A stretch of DNA of 64,000 nt from Candidatus Enterococcus courvalinii (lineage in GTDB: Bacteria; Bacillota; Bacilli; Lactobacillales; Enterococcaceae), in assembly GCF_017315945.1 (NCBI RefSeq), contig NZ_JAFLWI010000007.1, positions 62,001 through 126,000 of the forward strand, read 5' to 3'. Positions 26,171 through 35,128 of the stretch are shown one piece after another. Numbering within the stretch: position 1 is the first letter of the stretch; each line of letters opens with the position of its first letter. The notes under the pieces are model-generated. The model was given only the letters and a program-made list of their open reading frames with translations, had not been told where the DNA came from and ran no database searches. The position numbers were made by a program, and so were the translations under genes.

Positions 26171-26598
26171 TACATATTCCTCTTTTCTATTCGATTATTT
26201 TCTTGGTTTATTTTTGTTAGTAAAACATTCAAGGTTTCTTGTTCCTTTGTAGACAAAATTGTTAAATAGTTTGCAAGAATCTGTTCGCTAAGTGCTTGGC
26301 ATTCAGCTAAAATTTCATGCCCAGTATCGGTCAATGAAATCAAATGAGAACGAAGATCTGAAGGATTCGCTGTTTTTATGATGAATCCTTTCTTTTCAAG
26401 CCGCTTAATGATGCCTGAAATGGTTGGCTTGTCCATGTCTAATGTTTCTGATAGTAAGACCGCAGTCTGTTCGTTTTTGAGAAAGAGTTGTTGAATTACT
26501 GCCCATTGCTGGACGGTAATTCCTTTTGTATTCAATGCTTGATTTAAATTGTATTTTAGTTGTTTTGAAATATTCATCAGTAAGTAACCAGTATCCAT
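26170..26598 (-). CDS. MarR-family transcriptional regulator
   Basis: A 142-residue winged-helix repressor. The recognition region is LSETLDMDKPTISGIIKRLEKKGFI (given as LSETLDMDKPTIS and GIIKRLEKKGFI) around residues 52-76, with the wing DLRSHLISLTDTG. A perfect inverted repeat overlaps its promoter (26635-26658), the usual arrangement for an autorepressor. It is the first gene of a two-gene operon with the NmrA-like oxidoreductase. Confidence 0.9.
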   Translation of the reverse strand: MDTGYLLMNISKQLKYNLNQALNTKGITVQQWAVIQQLFLKNEQTAVLLSETLDMDKPTISGIIKRLEKKGFIIKTANPSDLRSHLISLTDTGHEILAECQALSEQILANYLTILSTKEQETLNVLLTKINQENNRIEKRNM

Positions 26599-26634
26599 TT
26601 AAGTCTCCCTTCAAATAAATGATCAACAAACGAT

Positions 26635-26674
26635 ATTTAGTTAGTATGCTAACTAAATTGAGAGGACTTGTCAA
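26635..26674 (-). promoter_or_regulatory. Promoter and MarR-type operator
   Basis: On the minus strand, TTGACA (26674-26669), a 17-base spacer and TAGCAT (26651-26646). The inverted repeat TTAGTTAG-TATG-CTAACTAA (26637-26656, arms extending to 26635/26658) covers the -10 box, so binding would block transcription. Confidence 0.8.
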
Positions 26675-27063
26675 ATTTTTTTGCTTTGGCTGTGGAAAAC
26701 TACATGGAAGTTTTAATTTTGAGAGAAATTGACATTTTTTTTAGTTGTTATTTGATGGTAAACTATTTTTTGAAATCAGCTGAATTCAAAAATGAAATTC
26801 CTTCTTCAAAAGCAGTTCAAAATAATAAAAAGTACATGAGGTGTTCTACGTGAGAGGTAGTATAGACAAAAGTTTCTACTGCTTACCAGTCATCGTTTCG
26901 TTTGTTGTTGTTTTCGGAGGTTATGGAGGATTTGATCTGATTACTTCTATACTTATAACATCTTTAGATATATAAACTTGTTTATCGCTATAAACATATT
27001 CATGACAACTTACATGCTAGCAAAATTATCGAAAGAAGAAAAACAGAAAAAAAAGTGGTATTT
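26668..27063 (+). other. Low-coding region with tiny hydrophobic reading frames
   Basis: No convincing gene. An open frame (26668-26853) starts inside the MarR promoter. It ends in TGA overlapping a GTG at 26850, which has GAGGTG six bases upstream. That GTG opens a 41-residue hydrophobic frame (26850-26975). A further frame from 26978 (ATG 27002) to 27067 overlaps the next ORF by ATGA. This could be a decayed membrane-protein gene or a set of very small membrane peptides. Confidence 0.35.
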
Positions 27064-27282
27064 ATGAAGAGTTTTGCTATACTTTTCCTGTTTTTACCAC
27101 AAATAGAACAATGTCTAATTTTATATACACTTCCATTAAACCTAAACTTATTTCTAATAACCACTAACGTTTGGTTCAGTAAAGTTGTTATTGCTGGAAT
27201 TTCTTCTTTCCTTTTTCACTTACTATATATGGTATATGGTAGACGAAGTTATTCAAAAGATAGCATTATTGCTATTGTTTAA
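27064..27282 (+). CDS. Small hydrophobic protein or gene fragment
   Basis: A 72-residue ORF, starting MKSFAILFLFLPQIEQ, with two hydrophobic segments and a basic GRRSYSKDS tail. Its ATG overlaps the stop of a preceding 21-30-residue frame by ATGA; no clear ribosome binding site is seen. If the two frames were joined by a one-base shift they would read as one membrane protein (KKKWYL then MKSFAIL), so it may be a pseudogene piece. I do not recognise it. Confidence 0.35.
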   Translation: MKSFAILFLFLPQIEQCLILYTLPLNLNLFLITTNVWFSKVVIAGISSFLFHLLYMVYGRRSYSKDSIIAIV

Positions 27283-27311
27283 GCTAGTTCTTTAGTTAGT
27301 CAAATCATTAC

Positions 27312-27353
27312 AAAAAGCACCCCCAAAAGGATTAACTTTTGAGAGTGCTTTTT
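27312..27353. terminator. Bidirectional terminator
   Basis: Arms AAAAAGCAC and GTGCTTTTT, with inner AAAAG/CTTTT pairing, 16 bases before the stop of the leftward gene. Confidence 0.85.
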
Positions 27354-27368
27354 GATTGTTGACAGGAG

Positions 27369-27884
27369 CTAATTCAAATCCAATCGAAAATCAAGTGGAT
27401 GCTCCTTATTTTTACTTTTATGATAGAGCCAATAATCTAAAACAGCAGCAATACAAATGCAAAGTGGCGCATCTTCATCCTTGGTCACATCTAGTACATA
27501 GTAATCACCAGTAAACAACGTAGCTTTGTTCATCGCCATAATTGGCTGATTGAAATGATGGATGTGGTATCGGTGGTTGTAAATATCACCTTGAACTGTC
27601 CAATGAAGGTGACGAATATAATAAAAATCACCCGGCCAATTAAAAATTTTTTGCATGGTGCCAACTTTTTCAAAATCCTTGTAGAGTTCAAATCGAGTAC
27701 CAAATGTCAGGCTGATTTGTTTGATGTGCGCAACGAGTTTTCCATTCATTGAATAAAGCGAAAGTGCATCGCCTTTCGTTCCCCAACGACCAACCATTAA
27801 GAAAAGTGATTTACCATCCTCATTTTTAACGATTGTCCGAGTCGCACGACTAAGCTGTTTTTCTTGAATGAAAAATTCTGACAT
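27369..27884 (-). CDS. LURP-one-related (Tubby-like fold) protein
   Basis: A 171-residue soluble protein of the YxjI/LURP-one type, a twelve-stranded barrel around a central helix thought to bind lipid or act as a scaffold. The pattern starts FFIQEKQLSRATRTIVKNEDG, then DALSLYSMNGKLVAHIKQ and GDYYVLDV (first stretch read as FFIQEKQLSRA and TRTIVKNEDG). The terminal helix region is LCICIAAVLDYWLY. It lies 26 bases downstream of the HAD gene in the same direction. Molecular role unknown. Confidence 0.75.
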   Translation of the reverse strand: MSEFFIQEKQLSRATRTIVKNEDGKSLFLMVGRWGTKGDALSLYSMNGKLVAHIKQISLTFGTRFELYKDFEKVGTMQKIFNWPGDFYYIRHLHWTVQGDIYNHRYHIHHFNQPIMAMNKATLFTGDYYVLDVTKDEDAPLCICIAAVLDYWLYHKSKNKEHPLDFRLDLN

Positions 27885-27910
27885 CGTTATCCCTCTTTTC
27901 TAACTAAGAA

Positions 27911-28783
27911 CTATAAGTCTTCAGCAATCGCACGTAAAATTGCTTTGCCAACGCCAGATTCTAAATTCGTTGCAGTTGTGTATTTTGCATATTCTTTCAC
28001 GTCAATTTCTGCATTTCCCATAGCGAAGCTTACGCCTGCTACTTGCAACATGCTGACATCATTGAAATTATCTCCGATAGTCATGACATCGTCTAAAGAA
28101 ATGCCACGGTCGTTTGCAACGTGTGCAACAGCAATGCCTTTTTGGGCGTTTTTATGATTGACTTCAATATTATTTTGACCAGAAGAAGTAACTGTTAGAT
28201 TACCAAGTTCGTCAATTTGTTTGCCGACAGGGCCAAGAACACTTGGTCCTTCAGTATGGAAACAAATAATTTTTAAGACTTCAATTTCCTCATCTTGTTG
28301 CAAAAGATCACGAATACTATCAATGTAATTTATATGAAGTAATTCTAAATTTGCAGAAGCCATTGCGATGGCCATTTTGTAAGTCAAATGTGGTAAGTGC
28401 GTTGCAACCATGGAGGCAAAACTTTCAATTCTTTTTGCTTGGCTTTCAGAATATAAGCCTTTGTTTGTCGAAACTTCATAATAGATGTTGTTTTGATCTA
28501 AAATATCTAGTACAAGTGTTGCTTCTTGATGAGGAATCGCAACTGTAAAAAGAGAATTGCCTTCTTTATCAAAAACTTGCGCGCCGTTTAAAGTAATCAT
28601 CGCACAATCGATACCCACTTCGTCTAACGCTGCACGCGCTTCTTGATAATTACGACCAGTAGCTACCATGAATTCGATTCCAGCTTGTGTGGCAAAGCGA
28701 ATTGCTTCGGCATTTTCCGGTGTCACGCTCATGTGTGAATCTAATAATGTACCATCCATATCGGATGCAATTAGTTTGATCAT
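27911..28783 (-). CDS. Cof-type HAD hydrolase
   Basis: A 290-residue sugar-phosphate or flavin-phosphate phosphatase with a type IIB cap. The HAD motifs are: I, DMDGTLLDS (nucleophile D8); II, VATGRNYQEA; III, Lys in the NHKNAQKGIAV segment; IV, TIGDNFNDVSML. It probably forms an operon with the LURP-one gene after it. Substrate unknown; Cof/YkrA/YidA-type enzymes act on several sugar phosphates. Confidence 0.9.
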   Translation of the reverse strand: MIKLIASDMDGTLLDSHMSVTPENAEAIRFATQAGIEFMVATGRNYQEARAALDEVGIDCAMITLNGAQVFDKEGNSLFTVAIPHQEATLVLDILDQNNIYYEVSTNKGLYSESQAKRIESFASMVATHLPHLTYKMAIAMASANLELLHINYIDSIRDLLQQDEEIEVLKIICFHTEGPSVLGPVGKQIDELGNLTVTSSGQNNIEVNHKNAQKGIAVAHVANDRGISLDDVMTIGDNFNDVSMLQVAGVSFAMGNAEIDVKEYAKYTTATNLESGVGKAILRAIAEDL

Positions 28784-28908
28784 AATTGTTTACCGTTCCT
28801 TTCTAATTCTTCTTCTTAGTTTACCATATTAAGGAGGCGAGGCGGGGAAGATTGTCCCTTGTTTAAGAATAATTTGTAGGTTATCCTTTGAAAAGGAGGT
28901 GAAGGATT

Positions 28909-29589
28909 TTGAAAGAAATCATTCATAATAGTTGGCAAGAAATCTTAGCAGATGAATTTGAAAAACCGTATTATCAATCTTTACGTGAATTTTTAAAAAC
29001 AGAATATCAAACACAAAAGATACATCCCGATATGTATCATATTTATGAAGCATTAGAATTAACGCCCTATGAAAAAGTCAAAGTAGTCATTTTGGGTCAA
29101 GACCCTTATCATGGTGTAAATCAGGCACATGGTTTATCTTTTTCGGTGCAATCGGGTGTGAAGACGCCGCCGTCACTGGTAAATATTTACAAGGAAATGC
29201 AGTCGGATCTGGGAATTCCACCAGTCCAGCATGGCAATCTAGTCTCTTGGGCAAAGCAAGGCGTTTTATTGTTAAATACTGTTTTGACTGTTCGAGAAGG
29301 ACAGGCCTATTCACACCGAGGGAAAGGCTGGGAACAATTGACGGATCGGATCATTGAAAAATTAAATGAACGAGAAAAACCAATTGTCTTTATTTTGTGG
29401 GGGAAACCAGCGCAAGAAAAAATCAAAATGATTGATCGTAGCCGCCATATCATTTTGACTTCTCCACATCCAAGTCCATTGTCAGCACATCGTGGTTTTT
29501 TTGGCTCGAAACCATTTTCAAAAACAAATGATGCGTTGGTAGCTTTAGGTGAAACGCCAATTGAATGGCAACTGCCTGAAACAGTGTAA
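28909..29589 (+). CDS. ung: Uracil-DNA glycosylase
   Basis: Removes uracil from DNA at the start of base excision repair. It has 226 residues. The catalytic motif [18 protein letters not shown] is near residue 63 (catalytic Asp 65), and the second motif [13 protein letters not shown] near 187 supplies the catalytic His. The start is TTG at 28909, supported by AGGAGGTG eight bases upstream and by the conserved N-terminus. The gene is transcribed alone, ahead of pta. Confidence 0.97.
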   Translation: MKEIIHNSWQEILADEFEKPYYQSLREFLKTEYQTQKIHPDMYHIYEALELTPYEKVKVVILGQDPYHGVNQAHGLSFSVQSGVKTPPSLVNIYKEMQSDLGIPPVQHGNLVSWAKQGVLLLNTVLTVREGQAYSHRGKGWEQLTDRIIEKLNEREKPIVFILWGKPAQEKIKMIDRSRHIILTSPHPSPLSAHRGFFGSKPFSKTNDALVALGETPIEWQLPETV

Positions 29590-29740
29590 TAAAACAGCGC
29601 TTTCCTGTTATAGTGCAGGCTTGTATGTATGTGAAAAACTTCATTTTTATAGCGTTTATGACTAATACAGATAAAATAAACTGTTCTTTTTTTTGAGAAT
29701 AGTGTATGATTGGGTATATAAAATATCTGGAGGTCATCTC

Positions 29741-30721
29741 GTGGAATTGTTTGATAATTTAAGATTTAAAATTGTTCGTCGTGGTATTAAAATCGTTTTT
29801 CCAGAAGCAACTGATGCAAGAATTTTAGGCGCTGCTGCTCGTTTGAAAGCAGAAGAATTGATGGAACCAATTTTGATTGGTAACCCAGAAGAAATCAAAA
29901 ACGCAGCCCATGCACGCGGTATCAAGGCTTCAGGATTTACAGTCATTGACCCTGCTAATTATGCACAATGGGATGAAATGGTTGATGCTTTTGTTGAGCG
30001 TCGTAATGGAAAGGCATCCAAAGAACAAGCACAAGAAATTTTAAAAGACGTCAACTACTTTGGTACAATGTTGACTTATATGGGAATCGCTGATGGCATG
30101 GTTTCTGGTGCTATTCACTCGACTGGTGATACAGTTCGTCCGGCTTTACAAATCATCAAAACAAAACCTGGCGTGAGTCGTACAAGTGGTGCGATGATCA
30201 TGGTTCGCGGAAGAGATCAAGAAAAATATGTCTTTTCTGACTGTGCAATCAATGTGAACCCAACGGCTCAAGAATTAGCTGAAATTGCTGTTGATTCAGC
30301 GAAAACAGCTGAGTTATTTGACATTGAACCAAAAGTTGCACTGATGAGTTTTTCAACAAAAGGTTCTGCTAAAGCAGCTGAAGTAGATAAAGTCGTAGAG
30401 GCAACAAAAATTGCGAAACAATTAGCACCTCAATACATGATTGATGGTGAATTACAATTTGATGCTTCTTATGTGCCAGCAGTTGCACAATTGAAAGCAC
30501 CTAATTCGGATGTCGCAGGACAAGCAACTGTTTTCGTATTCCCAGAGTTACAATCTGGAAATATTGGGTACAAAATTGCGCAACGTTTTGGTAACTTTGA
30601 AGCAATCGGCCCAATCTTACAAGGACTAAACAAGCCAGTTTCTGATTTGTCACGTGGAGCAAATGAAGAAGACGTTTACAAATTGTCAATTATTACGGCA
30701 GCACAAACTTTGATGGACTAA
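29741..30721 (+). CDS. pta: Phosphate acetyltransferase
   Basis: Interconverts acetyl-CoA and acetyl phosphate in mixed-acid fermentation. It has 326 residues, the size of the short Gram-positive Pta. Motifs: FPEATDARILGAAARL near residue 20, SGAIHSTGDTVRPAL near 125, VFVFPELQSGNIGYKI near 265 and the terminal LSRGANEEDVY. The start is GTG 29741, six bases after GGAGGT; upstream in-frame codons are not preceded by a site. A 120-bp repeat begins 14 bases after the stop. Confidence 0.95.
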   Translation: MELFDNLRFKIVRRGIKIVFPEATDARILGAAARLKAEELMEPILIGNPEEIKNAAHARGIKASGFTVIDPANYAQWDEMVDAFVERRNGKASKEQAQEILKDVNYFGTMLTYMGIADGMVSGAIHSTGDTVRPALQIIKTKPGVSRTSGAMIMVRGRDQEKYVFSDCAINVNPTAQELAEIAVDSAKTAELFDIEPKVALMSFSTKGSAKAAEVDKVVEATKIAKQLAPQYMIDGELQFDASYVPAVAQLKAPNSDVAGQATVFVFPELQSGNIGYKIAQRFGNFEAIGPILQGLNKPVSDLSRGANEEDVYKLSIITAAQTLMD

Positions 30722-30735
30722 TAAGCTTGTGAAAG

Positions 30736-30930
30736 AAGGTTGTGGCACCAAGCGTCTAGCTTCAAGCAATAAGGAAGTTTTGCTAAAAATAGCTTCTCAT
30801 ATTTTTATGAGAAAAAGACGTATTGTCGAAGAAGTTGCTTGAGGAACACCGAGGAAAAGGTTGTGACGCAAAACGTTCATCTTCGAATAAATAATGAACA
30901 ACTGGCTCCAACAAGCAAATCAGCGACCGT
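30736..30930 (+). repeat. 120-bp 3'-end repeat, one full and one partial unit
   Basis: The full unit is 30736-30856 (AAGGTTGTGGCACC to GAACACCGAGGA), with the core AAAAATA-GCTTCTCA-TATTTTT. The partial unit starts at 30857 with AAGGTTGTGACGC and decays near 30930. Confidence 0.85.
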
Positions 30931-30957
30931 TTGACTTTCAAAAATTTGATTCTTGCT

Positions 30958-30995
30958 AAGGGTGTATGACCTCGGTCGTGCACCCTTATTTTTTC
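30958..30995 (+). terminator. Rho-independent terminator
   Basis: Stem AAGGGTG..ATGAC with GTCGT..CACCCTT, loop CTCG, then a T-rich tail. It closes the pta transcript after the repeats. Confidence 0.85.
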
Positions 30996-31074
30996 TTTGA
31001 AAATTGGCTATTCCACGTTATACTTGCACATAGAAGCAGGATGAAGCATAGAGTATAGAAAGTAGAGAAGAGAA

Positions 31075-31548
31075 ATGATTGAATTAACAGGATTAGAAAT
31101 GACAGAAGAACTTGCGAAGGTAATTGGTCAAGTTGCTGAAGCAGGTGATAATTTGATATTAACTGGCGATCTTGGCGCTGGAAAAACGACGATGACTAAG
31201 GGAATTGCTTTGGGATTGGGCATTGATCAAATGATCAAAAGTCCTACATATACAATCATTCGTGAGTACGGGCAGGGAAGATTGCCATTGTATCATATGG
31301 ATATCTATCGTGTGGCGGCAAGTGGTGCAGACTTGGGATTAGATGAGTACTTTGAAGGCGATGGACTTTCTGTGGTTGAATGGGGAAATCTACTGGAAGA
31401 AGCTGTACCAGAAGATTATTTGGAACTGATTTTAGAAAAAAGTGATACAGATTTGAATAAACGCTATGTGAAATTCCGCGCATATGGTAGTCAAGGAGCA
31501 GATTTTGAAAAAAGAATACGAAATGGATGGGAAAAAATTAATGGCTGA
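31075..31548 (+). CDS. tsaE: tRNA threonylcarbamoyladenosine ATPase TsaE
   Basis: ATPase partner of TsaB and TsaD in making the t6A37 modification of ANN-decoding tRNAs. It has 157 residues. Walker A is GDLGAGKTT at about residues 34-42, followed by SPTYTIIREY and YHMDIYR, then VVEWGN, all hallmarks of TsaE. The GNAT gene overlaps its 3' end by 44 bases, so the two are translated together. Confidence 0.95.
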   Translation: MIELTGLEMTEELAKVIGQVAEAGDNLILTGDLGAGKTTMTKGIALGLGIDQMIKSPTYTIIREYGQGRLPLYHMDIYRVAASGADLGLDEYFEGDGLSVVEWGNLLEEAVPEDYLELILEKSDTDLNKRYVKFRAYGSQGADFEKRIRNGWEKING

Positions 31549-32065
31549 GGAAATTAACGTGGTAATCCGTGAAGCTACTCCAGAGGATGCGCAAGAAATT
31601 TTGACAATGAGTAAACAAGTTGGCAGCGAAACAGAGTTTTTAGTGATGGATGAAGAGGGATTGCAGTTATCACCAGAAAGACTTGCTTTAGAACTAGGTT
31701 ATTTGGCTGAAAGTAGGAATAATTTGTTGCTAGTTGCTTTGGTTGGGGAGAAAATCGTTGGGACAGCTTCTGTAAAAGCTACTAATGAATATCGAATCGC
31801 TCACATTGGAGAAATTGGAATTAGTTTACTAAAAGAGTATTGGGGATTTGGATTAGGAACACTGATGATTGAAGAGATTATTGATTGGGCAAAGAACAGT
31901 GAGAAAATTTTTCGCTTAGAGTTACAAGTTCAAGTTCGAAATGAACGAGCAGTACATTTGTATCAAAAATTGGGGTTTGAAATTGAATCAACGATGCCAA
32001 GAGGTGCGAGAAGTGATGCAGGTGAATTTTTAGATGTTTATCAAATGAGTTATTTGGATTTATAA
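31505..32065 (+). CDS. GNAT-family N-acetyltransferase coupled to tsaE
   Basis: An acetyltransferase of 186 residues if started at TTG 31505, which has AAGGAG six bases upstream inside tsaE; an ATG at 31541 gives a shorter form with a poorer site. The acetyl-CoA motif is LLKEYWGFGLGTLMIEEII near residue 110, and the terminal motif NERAVHLYQKLGFEIEST is near 150. In related bacteria a GNAT gene often follows tsaE, but it is not shown to act in tRNA modification. Substrate unknown. Confidence 0.8.
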   Translation: MKKEYEMDGKKLMAEEINVVIREATPEDAQEILTMSKQVGSETEFLVMDEEGLQLSPERLALELGYLAESRNNLLLVALVGEKIVGTASVKATNEYRIAHIGEIGISLLKEYWGFGLGTLMIEEIIDWAKNSEKIFRLELQVQVRNERAVHLYQKLGFEIESTMPRGARSDAGEFLDVYQMSYLDL

Positions 32066-32156
32066 ATATTAGATGTGTTTCTGCTAAAATAATCAGATCA
32101 AATGTGGACACAAATGATGAATTTTATCAATAAGATGTTAAAAAGGAGAACAACAA

Positions 32157-32405
32157 TTGTCAAAAGCTAAAAAAAATTTGCTTATAATAGGGATAGGAAC
32201 TGCTATTTATTTGCTTACAGCATATGTTTATAGACACGTCATTTTATTTGCAGAGCCTTTAGATCAATTATATCAATCTGATTCAGGGATAATTAAAAAT
32301 TTTAGTGCTATTTTGATATGGTTATTGTTTAGCCCAGCGCTTAGGGTTATGACTATTATTGTATGCATAGTTCTTCTGATTACTGTAAATAAAAAGAAGA
32401 AATAA
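32157..32405 (+). CDS. Small two-helix membrane protein
   Basis: An 82-residue protein starting at TTG 32157, with AAAGGAG eight bases upstream. Two hydrophobic segments lie at about residues 8-28 and 50-77, with a basic KKKK tail facing the cytoplasm. I do not recognise it. It is followed directly by a terminator that starts at its stop codon. Confidence 0.6.
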   Translation: MSKAKKNLLIIGIGTAIYLLTAYVYRHVILFAEPLDQLYQSDSGIIKNFSAILIWLLFSPALRVMTIIVCIVLLITVNKKKK

Positions 32406-32449
32406 AAAAGAACCTTGTTTATCCATTCAATAGACAAGGTTCTTTTTTT
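32405..32449 (+). terminator. Rho-independent terminator
   Basis: Stem AAAGAACCTTGT (32407-32418) with ACAAGGTTCTTT (32434-32445) and an extended T run. Confidence 0.9.
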
Positions 32450-32483
32450 ACTAGATTTCGAAGTGCATTTAGTTACTTTGGGT

Positions 32484-32637
32484 GTTCGGAGCTGAACGCT
32501 TGGCACCACAACCTTTATCCACGGTGTTCCCCAAGCAACTCCTCGAAATAATTCATAACTGTTCAAAAATATGAGTAGCTATTTTTGCCAGTTATTCTTT
32601 ATTTTTTCAGAGCTGAACGCTTGGTCCCACAACCTTT
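32484..32637 (-). repeat. 120-bp 3'-end repeat, one full unit plus a truncated one
   Basis: The full unit is 32507-32627, preceded (in plus coordinates) by a 23-base remnant. On the minus strand it starts about ten bases after the exonuclease stop with AAGGTTGTGG. Core arms ATAACTG and CAGTTAT flank AAAATA-TGAGTAGC-TATTTT. Confidence 0.85.
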
Positions 32638-32646
32638 TTCACAACT

Positions 32647-33186
32647 TTACTTCAAAGTAACCAATTTCTTAAGCGGCTCCGTCCCAAAATGCTTTTCTTG
32701 ATAAAGCAAAATTTCAGCACAAGCTCGACTATCTTCTAGCGCATCGTGATGATGATCTAGTGAAATAGAGAGATTCTCACAAACCGTATTGAGTTTGTGG
32801 TTAGGGAATTCTGGAAATAGTTTACGACTACTTTTCACCGTACATAGGGATAAATAATTTGGTTGATCGAGGTGATAGTAGTCCAAACAGCCAGCTAACA
32901 CTTTAGTATCAAAAGCGGCGTTATGCGCAACAACCAGCCGATTTTGTTGAAAATAATTTTGAATAGTTGACCAAACTTCTGGAAATTTTGGTGCATTTCG
33001 TACATCTTCTTGATGAATGCCATGAATTTGAACATTACGCCAGAAAAAAGGTGTTTCCGGCTGGATCAAAGTATAGTACTCATCAACAATCTGACTATTT
33101 TGGACCATCACTAATGCCAATGAACAGGCACTATATGGTTGATGGTTAGCTGTCTCAAAGTCCATTGCGACGAAGTTCATTTTCAT
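32647..33186 (-). CDS. DEDDh 3'-5' exonuclease (DnaQ/ExoX-like)
   Basis: A 179-residue stand-alone exonuclease. ExoI is FVAMDFETA (D9, E11), ExoII is VVAHNAAFD, and ExoIII is HHDALEDSRACA with the catalytic His. The length fits the DnaQ-like family proteins found beside exoA in enterococci, not the PolC proofreading domain. Two starts are possible, Met 1 or Met 3; AAGGAGG lies four and ten bases upstream of them. Confidence 0.87.
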   Translation of the reverse strand: MKMNFVAMDFETANHQPYSACSLALVMVQNSQIVDEYYTLIQPETPFFWRNVQIHGIHQEDVRNAPKFPEVWSTIQNYFQQNRLVVAHNAAFDTKVLAGCLDYYHLDQPNYLSLCTVKSSRKLFPEFPNHKLNTVCENLSISLDHHHDALEDSRACAEILLYQEKHFGTEPLKKLVTLK

Positions 33187-33261
33187 AAAACCTCCTTTTT
33201 AAAAAGTATTCTAACACAGATTATCGAAAAATAATTTGTTTCTAGAAATCAAAATAAATCT

Positions 33262-34017
33262 TTACATGTTTAAGTCTAATTCAACTGGACAATGATCACT
33301 ACCAAAAATTTCAGTATGGATTTTGGCATCGATTAAGTCGCTATCCAAAGAACGACTTGTTAAAAAATAGTCGATACGCCAGCCGGCATTATTTTTCCGT
33401 GCATTAAAGCGATAGCTCCACCAAGAATAAATACCTTCTTTTGTTGGATAAAAATGACGGAAAGTATCAGTAAATCCTGTATCAAGTAAGTATGAAAAAG
33501 CATTTCGTTCTTCAATGGTAAAGCCGGCATTCTTTTGATTTGTTTTCCAATTTTTTAAGTCGATTTTCTCATGGGCCACATTTAGATCACCACAGAGGAT
33601 TACTGGCTTTTGCTTGTCTAACTCATTTAAGTAGTTTTCCAAAGCTTTTTCCCATTCAAGTCGATAAGCTAATCGCTTTAATTCGCTTTGCGAGTTTGGT
33701 GTATAGCAGGTAACTAAGAAGAAGTTTGGGTATTCTAATGTGATCAAACGACCTTCTTGATCGTGTTCATCAATGCCCATCCCGTAAGAAACGGTTAGTG
33801 CCTCTTCCTTAGCAAAAATGGCAGTACCTGAATACCCTTTTTTGACCGCATAATTCCAATATTGATGATAACCAGGCAAGTCTAACGCTATTTGTCCTTC
33901 TTGTAGTTTCGTTTCTTGTAAACAAAAGAAATCTGCATCTAGTTCATGAAAGACTTCCATAAAATTCTTTTTCATAATCGCTCTAAGGCCATTAACATTC
34001 CAAGAGATAAGTTTCAA
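33262..34017 (-). CDS. exoA: Exodeoxyribonuclease III / AP endonuclease
   Basis: Cuts abasic sites in base excision repair. It has 251 residues starting at TTG 34017, giving MKLISWNVNGLRA; the upstream GTG at 34026 is only one base from the AAGGAG site, while the TTG is eight away. Motifs: CLQETKLQ, GYSGTAIF, CGDLNVAHEKIDL, WWSYRFNARKNNAGWRIDY (19 residues) and the terminal GSDHCPVEL. It lies close to a second nuclease gene, with ung a few kilobases away. Confidence 0.95.
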   Translation of the reverse strand: MKLISWNVNGLRAIMKKNFMEVFHELDADFFCLQETKLQEGQIALDLPGYHQYWNYAVKKGYSGTAIFAKEEALTVSYGMGIDEHDQEGRLITLEYPNFFLVTCYTPNSQSELKRLAYRLEWEKALENYLNELDKQKPVILCGDLNVAHEKIDLKNWKTNQKNAGFTIEERNAFSYLLDTGFTDTFRHFYPTKEGIYSWWSYRFNARKNNAGWRIDYFLTSRSLDSDLIDAKIHTEIFGSDHCPVELDLNM

Positions 34018-34135
34018 AATAGACACTCCTTTTTACTTAAGTACGTCTTTTTTTCTGTTCTCATTGTACTTCAATTTTATCGAAATGAAAAATGGTGTAA
34101 GATTAAGTTAAGAAAGCTTTATTGGAGGAGAAAAA

Positions 34136-35056
34136 ATGAAGATTGGTGTAATCGGCGTTGGCAACATTGCAGAAAAAGCGTATCTACCCACTTATGCAAA
34201 AAATCAAGGAACATTGACCTTTTATTTTGCAACTAGAAATGAACAAACGAAAAAAAGAATCAAAGAGATGTATGGATTTTCTCATTTGTATGAAACGGTT
34301 GATGAATTGATTGCAGAAAAAATCGAAGCATGTATGATTCACGCAGCAACAAACGTTCATTATGAACTCGCAAAAAAATGTTTAGAACATGGAATCCATG
34401 TATTTATTGATAAACCATTAAGCACTTCGTTGAGTGAAGTAGCTGAGTTACAAGCCTTAGCAGAAAAAAATCAAGTTGTGCTGATGATTGGATTTAATCG
34501 TCGTTTTGCACCAATGGTTGAAGAGTTGAAGCAACTGCCAAACAAACGTCTGATTCAGTTACAAAAAAATCGGATAGCTGCACAAGAAACAACTGAATTT
34601 GTTGTGTATGATCTCTTTTTACATTTAGTAGATACAGCTGTTTATTTATTGGATGAACCTATTACTCGAGTGAACAGTAAAATCATTGAAAAGAATGACT
34701 ACTTAGAACTTGCTTTGCTTCATCTCGAAACAGCTAATCAGACTGCCATTTTAACAATGGATTTGCGAAGCGGTGCGAATACGGAACAGTATCAGGTAAC
34801 AAGCGAACAAGGGACCTATGAAGTGCGCAATCTGACACAGATGACGATTCAACAAGAGGGACAAACACGCCAAAAGGAGTTTGGGGATTGGACGAATACT
34901 TTAGAAAAACGTGGATTTGAACCAATGACTATGGCATTTTTTGAACAAATCCAACACGCACAACCCAAGAATCAACAGTTAAAACAAGCAGGAGTTTATC
35001 AGAGTCACGAGCTTTGTGAACAAATGATTCGGACACATCTTCGTCATCTGCTTTAA
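34136..35056 (+). CDS. Gfo/Idh/MocA-family oxidoreductase
   Basis: NAD(P)-dependent sugar or polyol dehydrogenase, 306 residues. The Rossmann motif is MKIGVIGVGNIAEKAYLPTY, and the EKP-type motif is GIHVFIDKPLSTSLSE near residue 90. The catalytic DxxxH is seen as YDLFLHLVDTAVYLLDEP near 160. GGAGGAG precedes the ATG. It is about 70 bases before murB in the same direction. Substrate unknown. Confidence 0.87.
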   Translation: MKIGVIGVGNIAEKAYLPTYAKNQGTLTFYFATRNEQTKKRIKEMYGFSHLYETVDELIAEKIEACMIHAATNVHYELAKKCLEHGIHVFIDKPLSTSLSEVAELQALAEKNQVVLMIGFNRRFAPMVEELKQLPNKRLIQLQKNRIAAQETTEFVVYDLFLHLVDTAVYLLDEPITRVNSKIIEKNDYLELALLHLETANQTAILTMDLRSGANTEQYQVTSEQGTYEVRNLTQMTIQQEGQTRQKEFGDWTNTLEKRGFEPMTMAFFEQIQHAQPKNQQLKQAGVYQSHELCEQMIRTHLRHLL

Positions 35057-35128
35057 CATCGAGGGTAGTAACTTTGTTTTAAGCGTGATAGAATAATGTG
35101 GATGTTTGAAAAGAAAGGAAAATCCTCC

